From Methyloligella sp050110875 (GTDB lineage Bacteria; Pseudomonadota; Alphaproteobacteria; Rhizobiales; Methyloligellaceae), in assembly GCA_050110875.1 (NCBI GenBank), contig CP188828.1:2418001-2482000 (forward strand): 64,000 bases of DNA. Direction: 5' to 3'. The notes under the pieces are model-generated. The model did no database searches, was not told where the DNA came from, and saw only the letters and a program-made list of their open reading frames with translations. Position numbers and translations under genes: made by a program. The stretch's first letter is position 1; every line of letters starts with the position of its first letter. Below are positions 59,758 to 64,000 of the stretch, one piece after another.

Positions 59758-60597
59758 GTGGCGGAGAAACCTACCTCGCCCGACAAGAAACGGGTCTCTG
59801 AAAGGAAGCTTGCGGCGCCTGCGGGCCATCCGCTGGCGCCGCTGAAGCGCTATACCGACGCGCGGATCGGGCTCGGCCGTTTCGGTGCAGGCCTGCCGAC
59901 CTCGGCCCATCTCGATTTCGCCGAGGCTCATGCGCGAGCGCGCGACGCGGTGCATGCGGATTTCGACGAGGATGCGCTTGAGAAGGCACTCGCCGATACG
60001 GGCTTGCCGGTGGTGCGGGTGAAAAGCCAGGCGGAGGATCGAGCAACTTACTTGCGGCGTCCCGATCTCGGCCGGAAGCTCAGCGAGGATTCGGCGAAGT
60101 TCCTGAGCGAGATGAAGGAGGACGACGGCTACGACATCGTCATCGTCATCTCCGAAGGGCTCTCGGCTCACGCGGTGAACACCTACGCCGCGGAGACGGC
60201 AGAAGCGCTGATCGCGGATCTGCCGAAGGATGCGGATATCGCACCCATCGTCCTGGCGCGTCAGGGCCGGGTGGCGCTGTCGGATCCCATCGGCGCAGCG
60301 CTCGGCGCCAAGCTCGCGGTGATTTTGATCGGCGAGCGGCCGGGACTTTCGGCGGCCGACAGCCTCGGCGCCTATCTCACCTACACTCCGAAACCGGGGC
60401 GCAACGACGCCGACCGGAACTGCATCTCCAATATCCGCAAGGGCGGCATTAGCCCGGACGAAGCAGCGAAGAAGATCGCCTGGCTCACGTCCCGCGCCTT
60501 CGAGCTCGGGCTTTCGGGCACAAAGCTCAAGGACGACGCGGAGGATCTGCTGGAGGGAAGTTCCGCGCCGTCCATCGAGGGGCCTTCGAAGGACTAG
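59758..60597 (+). CDS. eutC: Ethanolamine ammonia-lyase small subunit EutC
   Basis: EutC carries the cobalamin-binding part of the enzyme. The 279-residue protein has RYTDARIGLGRFGAGLPTSAHLDFAEAHARARDAVH, then IVISEGLSAHAVN, and LIGERPGLSAADSLGAYLTYTPKPGRNDADRNCISNI, all conserved EutC blocks. It starts with GTG immediately after the eutB stop codon, so translation is coupled. It converges with the VWA protein gene; the stops are three bases apart. Confidence 0.96.
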   Translation: MAEKPTSPDKKRVSERKLAAPAGHPLAPLKRYTDARIGLGRFGAGLPTSAHLDFAEAHARARDAVHADFDEDALEKALADTGLPVVRVKSQAEDRATYLRRPDLGRKLSEDSAKFLSEMKEDDGYDIVIVISEGLSAHAVNTYAAETAEALIADLPKDADIAPIVLARQGRVALSDPIGAALGAKLAVILIGERPGLSAADSLGAYLTYTPKPGRNDADRNCISNIRKGGISPDEAAKKIAWLTSRAFELGLSGTKLKDDAEDLLEGSSAPSIEGPSKD

Positions 60598-60600
60598 CGT

Positions 60601-62655
60601 CTACCGTTGCTCGGGCAACGCCTTCGCCGTCTTGGCGGCGCGGACGAGCTGGGTGAACTCCGACCGGTAGCCGTATTCGTCCTTGCCCTTGGCGCCTTGC
60701 GCGATCTTCAGCACATCGTCGTAGCCGAAACCGCCGGTGTATTTGCCGCCACGCAGAAGCTGACCGAAGCCGGCGACGGCGGTGGCGAAGCGGGCGCTCT
60801 CGGGGGCTGCGTCGAAGCTCTCGACTTCCTCGCTGCGGTCGATGGGCGTCTCCATCAGCTTGCTCTTGTCGGCATCGGGCAGCTTATAGCGGAGCTTCAG
60901 GAAGCCGTACTCATTGCCGGCATCGCCAGTCGGCTTGGTTTGCTCGGCATCCCCGTAGCGAAGCGCCTCGTTCAGTCGCGGCCCGCCGGTCGGCACGATC
61001 TCGTAGAGCGCGGTGACCGCCTGGCCGGACCCGACCTCACCGGCATCGACCCGGTCGTTGTTGAAGTCCTCGCGGGCAAGCGCGCGTGTCTCGTAGCCGA
61101 TCAGACGATACTCGGCGACGGTGGCCGGATTGAACTCGACCTGAATCTTCACGTCCTTGGCGATGGGGAAGAGCGTGGAGCTCGCCTCCTCGACGAGGAC
61201 TTTGCGCGCCTCGCCCATGGTGTCGATATAGGCCGCCGCTCCATTGCCGTTCTGAGCCAGGGCCTGCATCAGGGCATCGTTGTAATTGCCGCGGCCGAAA
61301 CCCAGCACGGAAAGGAAGATGCCCTTGTCACGCTCGCGCTCGATGAAGCCCTTCAGCTCGTCCTGGCTGGTGATGCCGACATTGAAATCGCCGTCGGTGG
61401 CCAGGATCACGCGGTTGACGCCATCCTTCTCGAAATTGCGCTGGGCGAGGCTATAGGCCTGACGGATGCCTTCCCCGCCCGCCGTACTGCCGCCGGAGGA
61501 GAGCTGATCGAGGGCAGCGAGGATCTTGGATTTCTCGGAAGCAGACGTCGGCTCCAGCACGGTGCCGGCGCGGCCGGCATAGGTGACGATGGCGACCTTG
61601 TCTTCAGGCTTCAACTCGTCCACCAGCATGGCGAGAGACTGCTTCAGGAGCGGCAGCCGGTTCTGGCCGTGCATGGAGCCGGAGGTGTCGACCAGGAAGA
61701 CGAGATTCGCATCGGGGCGGGCGCTATCTGCGATTTCGTATCCCTGAACGCCGATGCGGATCAGCTTGCGCCCCTCGCTCCACGGGCTCGGGAAGATCGC
61801 GATATCCGTGGCGAAGGGCTCGTCGGCAGATTTCGGCAGCGCATAGCCGTAGTCGAAATAGTTGATCAGCTCCTCGGTGCGCACCGCATCCGGCTGAGGC
61901 AGCACGTTGCGGTCGAGGGAGGAGCGGACGAAGGCATAGGACGCGGTGTCGACATCGATGGAGAAGGTCGAGACGGGATCGTCCGCCGTGATGTGGAAAC
62001 CGCTCTCCGGCTCGCCGTCGAACTTATCGCGGCCGACCGGCTCCTGGGGCTGAACCATCTGATCCGGCATAAGCGCACGGCTGCGGGGCGCATAGCTCTG
62101 GGCGTACCCGTCCGCGCTCGGCGCGGCCTGGGGGACTGCAAAACCCCGCAGGTCTCTTTCTCCGGCGACAGGCGGTGGGGCGGGCCGAGTCGAATCGGAC
62201 ATCGCATCATCTTCGGCCGCCGTTTTCGGCTGGGGTACGGGCGATGCGGCTTCCTCTTCACTCACGGGCTTTCCAGCGCCAATGTCTTCATCGGCAGCGG
62301 AAATTTCGCGCTGGGCGACAGGTTCCCGCAAGCTTGGGTCGTGCCAATAGAGCCAGGTGCCGGCGCCGGCGATGAGCAATGTCACACATGCGGCGATCAG
62401 CGGCTGGCGGTGAAGGGATGCCCTGCGGTGGGGCGGATTCCGATAGGTCGTGCTGTGCATCTTCAAGCTCCTGCGTGACGGCGGGGTTTGGGGGGCCGTC
62501 TGCTGCTTGAGACGCGTTTCCACGTCCGATCCTTGGTCGGGATTCGGATTTTTTTCGTCGAAGCGCTGCAGCGCCGCCTCGATGGCGGACGCCTTCTTCT
62601 TCGGCTGCGGGGTCTCGGGGAAGCGGACCATCTCGTTGTCTTTCTCAGGAGCCAT
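60601..62655 (-). CDS. YfbK-like von Willebrand factor A protein, membrane-anchored
   Basis: A 684-residue protein. The N-terminal about 80 residues are cytoplasmic and basic, followed by one transmembrane helix (about 85-104, LIAACVTLLIAGAGTWLYW). A Pro-rich linker leads to a YfbK N-terminal block (STFSIDVDTASYAFVRS). The VWA domain (about 318-490) has the MIDAS motif DTSGSM near residue 323, and a DUF3520-type C-terminus follows. The start overlaps the ECF sigma gene by 11 bases. The cytoplasmic stub next to a sigma gene raises the question of an anti-sigma role, but it shows no zinc-binding HxxxCxxC. Confidence 0.9.
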   Translation of the reverse strand: MAPEKDNEMVRFPETPQPKKKASAIEAALQRFDEKNPNPDQGSDVETRLKQQTAPQTPPSRRSLKMHSTTYRNPPHRRASLHRQPLIAACVTLLIAGAGTWLYWHDPSLREPVAQREISAADEDIGAGKPVSEEEAASPVPQPKTAAEDDAMSDSTRPAPPPVAGERDLRGFAVPQAAPSADGYAQSYAPRSRALMPDQMVQPQEPVGRDKFDGEPESGFHITADDPVSTFSIDVDTASYAFVRSSLDRNVLPQPDAVRTEELINYFDYGYALPKSADEPFATDIAIFPSPWSEGRKLIRIGVQGYEIADSARPDANLVFLVDTSGSMHGQNRLPLLKQSLAMLVDELKPEDKVAIVTYAGRAGTVLEPTSASEKSKILAALDQLSSGGSTAGGEGIRQAYSLAQRNFEKDGVNRVILATDGDFNVGITSQDELKGFIERERDKGIFLSVLGFGRGNYNDALMQALAQNGNGAAAYIDTMGEARKVLVEEASSTLFPIAKDVKIQVEFNPATVAEYRLIGYETRALAREDFNNDRVDAGEVGSGQAVTALYEIVPTGGPRLNEALRYGDAEQTKPTGDAGNEYGFLKLRYKLPDADKSKLMETPIDRSEEVESFDAAPESARFATAVAGFGQLLRGGKYTGGFGYDDVLKIAQGAKGKDEYGYRSEFTQLVRAAKTAKALPEQR

Positions 62656-63208
62656 CTTTGCCGCTCCTTTCTTGTTTCAGCCTGCGGCGCGCCTGAAGCA
62701 TGCGCCAGGAGACCGTGGATTCGGCCACGCCCAGCACGCTTGCGGCTTCCGCGTGGCTCATCTCCTCGCCGGCGACCAGAATCACGGTTTCTCGCAAGGG
62801 CGGATCCAGGGCGGCGAGGTCGGAGGCGAGCCAGCTTCGCCGATAGAGGTCGCGACCATCGGGGCCGGGGGCGAGCTTGGCCAGGATCGCCGCGCCCTGC
62901 ATCAGCCTCGCCCGTGACGCGGCGCGCCGGAAATGGTCGCGACAAGCGTTCAAAGCAACCCCGGTGAGCCAAGTGGTGAATTTGGCGTCACCGCGGAAGC
63001 TGGAAAGCTTGGTGACCAGACCGCAGCAGATCTCCTGGGCGATATCCTCGGCATCTTCGCGCGAGCCGGTGGCGCGCCAGGCGATCCGGTGGATGCGGTC
63101 GTAATGGCGTTCGAGAAGCGCGGCAAAGGCCGCACGGTCACCCTCCAACGCGGCCGTCACCAAAACGCTATCGCTCGGTTCGCATTCGATCGCTTCAGTT
63201 TCGGTCAC
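62645..63208 (-). CDS. ECF-type RNA polymerase sigma factor
   Basis: A 187-residue extracytoplasmic-function sigma factor. Region 2 has HYDRIHRIAWRATGSREDAEDIAQEICCGLVTKL and FTTWLTGVALNACRDHFRR; region 4 has LDPPLRETVILVAGEEMSHAEAASVLGVAESTVSWRM with the helix-turn-helix. There is no region 3 or C-terminal extension. It is the first gene of a two-gene unit with the VWA protein; expression of the sigma factor is probably tied to that membrane partner. The 195-bp gap to the divergent M15 gene contains the inverted repeat at 63263-63293. Confidence 0.93.
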   Translation of the reverse strand: MTETEAIECEPSDSVLVTAALEGDRAAFAALLERHYDRIHRIAWRATGSREDAEDIAQEICCGLVTKLSSFRGDAKFTTWLTGVALNACRDHFRRAASRARLMQGAAILAKLAPGPDGRDLYRRSWLASDLAALDPPLRETVILVAGEEMSHAEAASVLGVAESTVSWRMLQARRRLKQERSGKDGS

Positions 63209-63262
63209 ATCCCGTTCCAGCGGTCATTGGGTCGCCCGTGCATCTGAGACAGTCGAGCCTCT

Positions 63263-63293
63263 GGACAATGAGACGCAAGAGAAAGCGTTGTCC
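63263..63293. promoter_or_regulatory. Inverted repeat between the divergent ECF sigma and M15 genes
   Basis: GGACAA (63263-63268) and TTGTCC (63288-63293) are 19 bases apart, with an inner ACGC/GCGT pair. It lies 55 bp before the ECF sigma start. A run of A and T (GAAAAAATTTTTG, near 63305-63317) follows towards the M15 gene. It could be a regulator site or an autoregulatory promoter part; nothing ties it to a known protein. Confidence 0.3.
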
Positions 63294-63403
63294 TTGGCGC
63301 CGGACGAAAAAATTTTTGAACGGAGCGATGCGCACGGTAACTTGTCCCCGCCGGCGGAAGCGCGCGTAATCTCGATAGCCTCGAAAATCTTTCAGCGAGG
63401 CCA

Positions 63404-64000
63404 GAATGGCAACGACCAGCCAATTGCGCCGGTGGTGGCGCAAATACGAGTGCAAACGCGACAGGATGGTCCGCATCGCGTTTTGCGAAGACAGTGTGCT
63501 CGTCGCATCTGAAGCCAAGGATGCTTTCGCCGCGCTGGCGGCGGTTCTCGACCGGCACGGTTATACGGTCCGCCCCGGCGACACGGATTCCTACAATTGC
63601 CGCGCCATCAGCGGCGGAAGCGGCAAAAGCCTCCATTCCTTCGGCATCGCCCTCGACATCAATTGGAACACCAATCCCTATCGCGATCATCCGGGGCAGC
63701 GGAACGTGCGCTATTCCGACAAGGCGACCCAAGAGGAGCGGGCTGCGGATGTGCGCGCCGGGCTGGCCGATACGGATATGACGCGCGCGCTGATCGCCGA
63801 CATCCTCGCCATCAAGACGGTGGACGGCGGCCACGTCTTCCAGTGGGGCGGCGATTGGACGACCCTGAAGGACACGATGCATTTTCAGATCGATCTGCCG
63901 CCGGATCGGCTTTCCGCCGGAATCGATACGTCGAGCGTCACGGGATCCGGGCCGGCGCGCCCTGCGCCATCGCCGGAGGGTTGCACCGCCGTTGCGTCCG
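63404..64000 (+). CDS. M15-family D-alanyl-D-alanine carboxypeptidase-like protein, 3' end missing
   Basis: The frame is open from ATG 63404 to the window end (199 residues visible). It carries LHSFGIALDINWNTNPY and, later, GGHVFQWGGDW then MHFQIDL: the HxxxxxxD and HxxxxD/HF zinc-ligand pattern of VanY/M15-type peptidases. No signal peptide is obvious in the first residues, which read MATTSQLRRWWRKYECK. The Pro/Ser-rich stretch at the visible end suggests a linker to a further domain, perhaps a peptidoglycan-binding one. It is divergent from the ECF sigma gene. Hydrolysis of peptidoglycan stems is inferred from the family. Confidence 0.82.

Overview
The window is high-GC chromosomal DNA from an alphaproteobacterium, most probably Hyphomicrobiales (Rhizobiales). 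The signs are gene orders typical of that group: hemC-hemD-Mic60-hemY next to divergent tsaD-gpsA-YciI-EVE, and rsmB-heparinase II/III-purH. Ku-LigD of the phosphoesterase-ligase-polymerase type and promoters matching the alphaproteobacterial general-stress sigma factor EcfG/RpoE2 agree with this. The genus cannot be read from the window. There is no phage, plasmid, transposase or CRISPR array.

Layout. 1-4.9 kb: an MFS exporter cut by the window start, tRNA-Ser(GGA) with a duplicated 5' half, a small membrane protein, msrA, an SMR exporter with a short-chain dehydrogenase, and a secreted protein of unknown role. 5-8.5 kb: the Ku-LigD end-joining operon. 8.8-14.2 kb: an extensin-like lipoprotein, a diacylglycerol-kinase-type lipid kinase and a 1217-residue autotransporter. 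14.4-25.7 kb: tRNA-Thr(CGT), a DUF4336 protein, the heme/Mic60 operon, the tsaD-gpsA group and acetyl-CoA synthetase. 25.7-30.9 kb: an accessory patch with a GMC oxidoreductase and its Tat-signal partner, a beta-helix protein and an acyltransferase. A perfect 32-bp direct repeat flanks the beta-helix gene. 30.8-42.4 kb: a globin without the usual proximal histidine, htpX, rsmB, heparinase-like gene, purH, a UMF1-type transporter, two TPM proteins, LemA and an MscS channel. 42.5-50.2 kb: an L,D-transpeptidase, a TetR regulator, tandem type III glutamine synthetase paralogues, an aldo/keto reductase and a small membrane protein. 50.2-55.2 kb: a seven-gene ars operon that contains a catalase-like peroxidase and cytochrome b561. 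55.2-64 kb: an amino-acid-type transporter, a methyltransferase, a FUSC transporter, eutBC, an ECF sigma/VWA pair and the start of an M15 peptidase.

How the parts work together. Three GGAAC-N16/17-CGTT promoters (before Ku-LigD, the lipid kinase and the L,D-transpeptidase) tie DNA repair, lipid metabolism and wall remodelling to the general stress response. The ars operon joins arsenate reduction by two unrelated ArsC types, Acr3 efflux and ArsH with a peroxidase/cytochrome pair. Its ArsR operator overlaps the promoter, and the arsR message looks leaderless. The points most worth checking are the two 32-bp direct repeats (tRNA-Ser and beta-helix locus), the stress-promoter set, the ars operon architecture and the globin.
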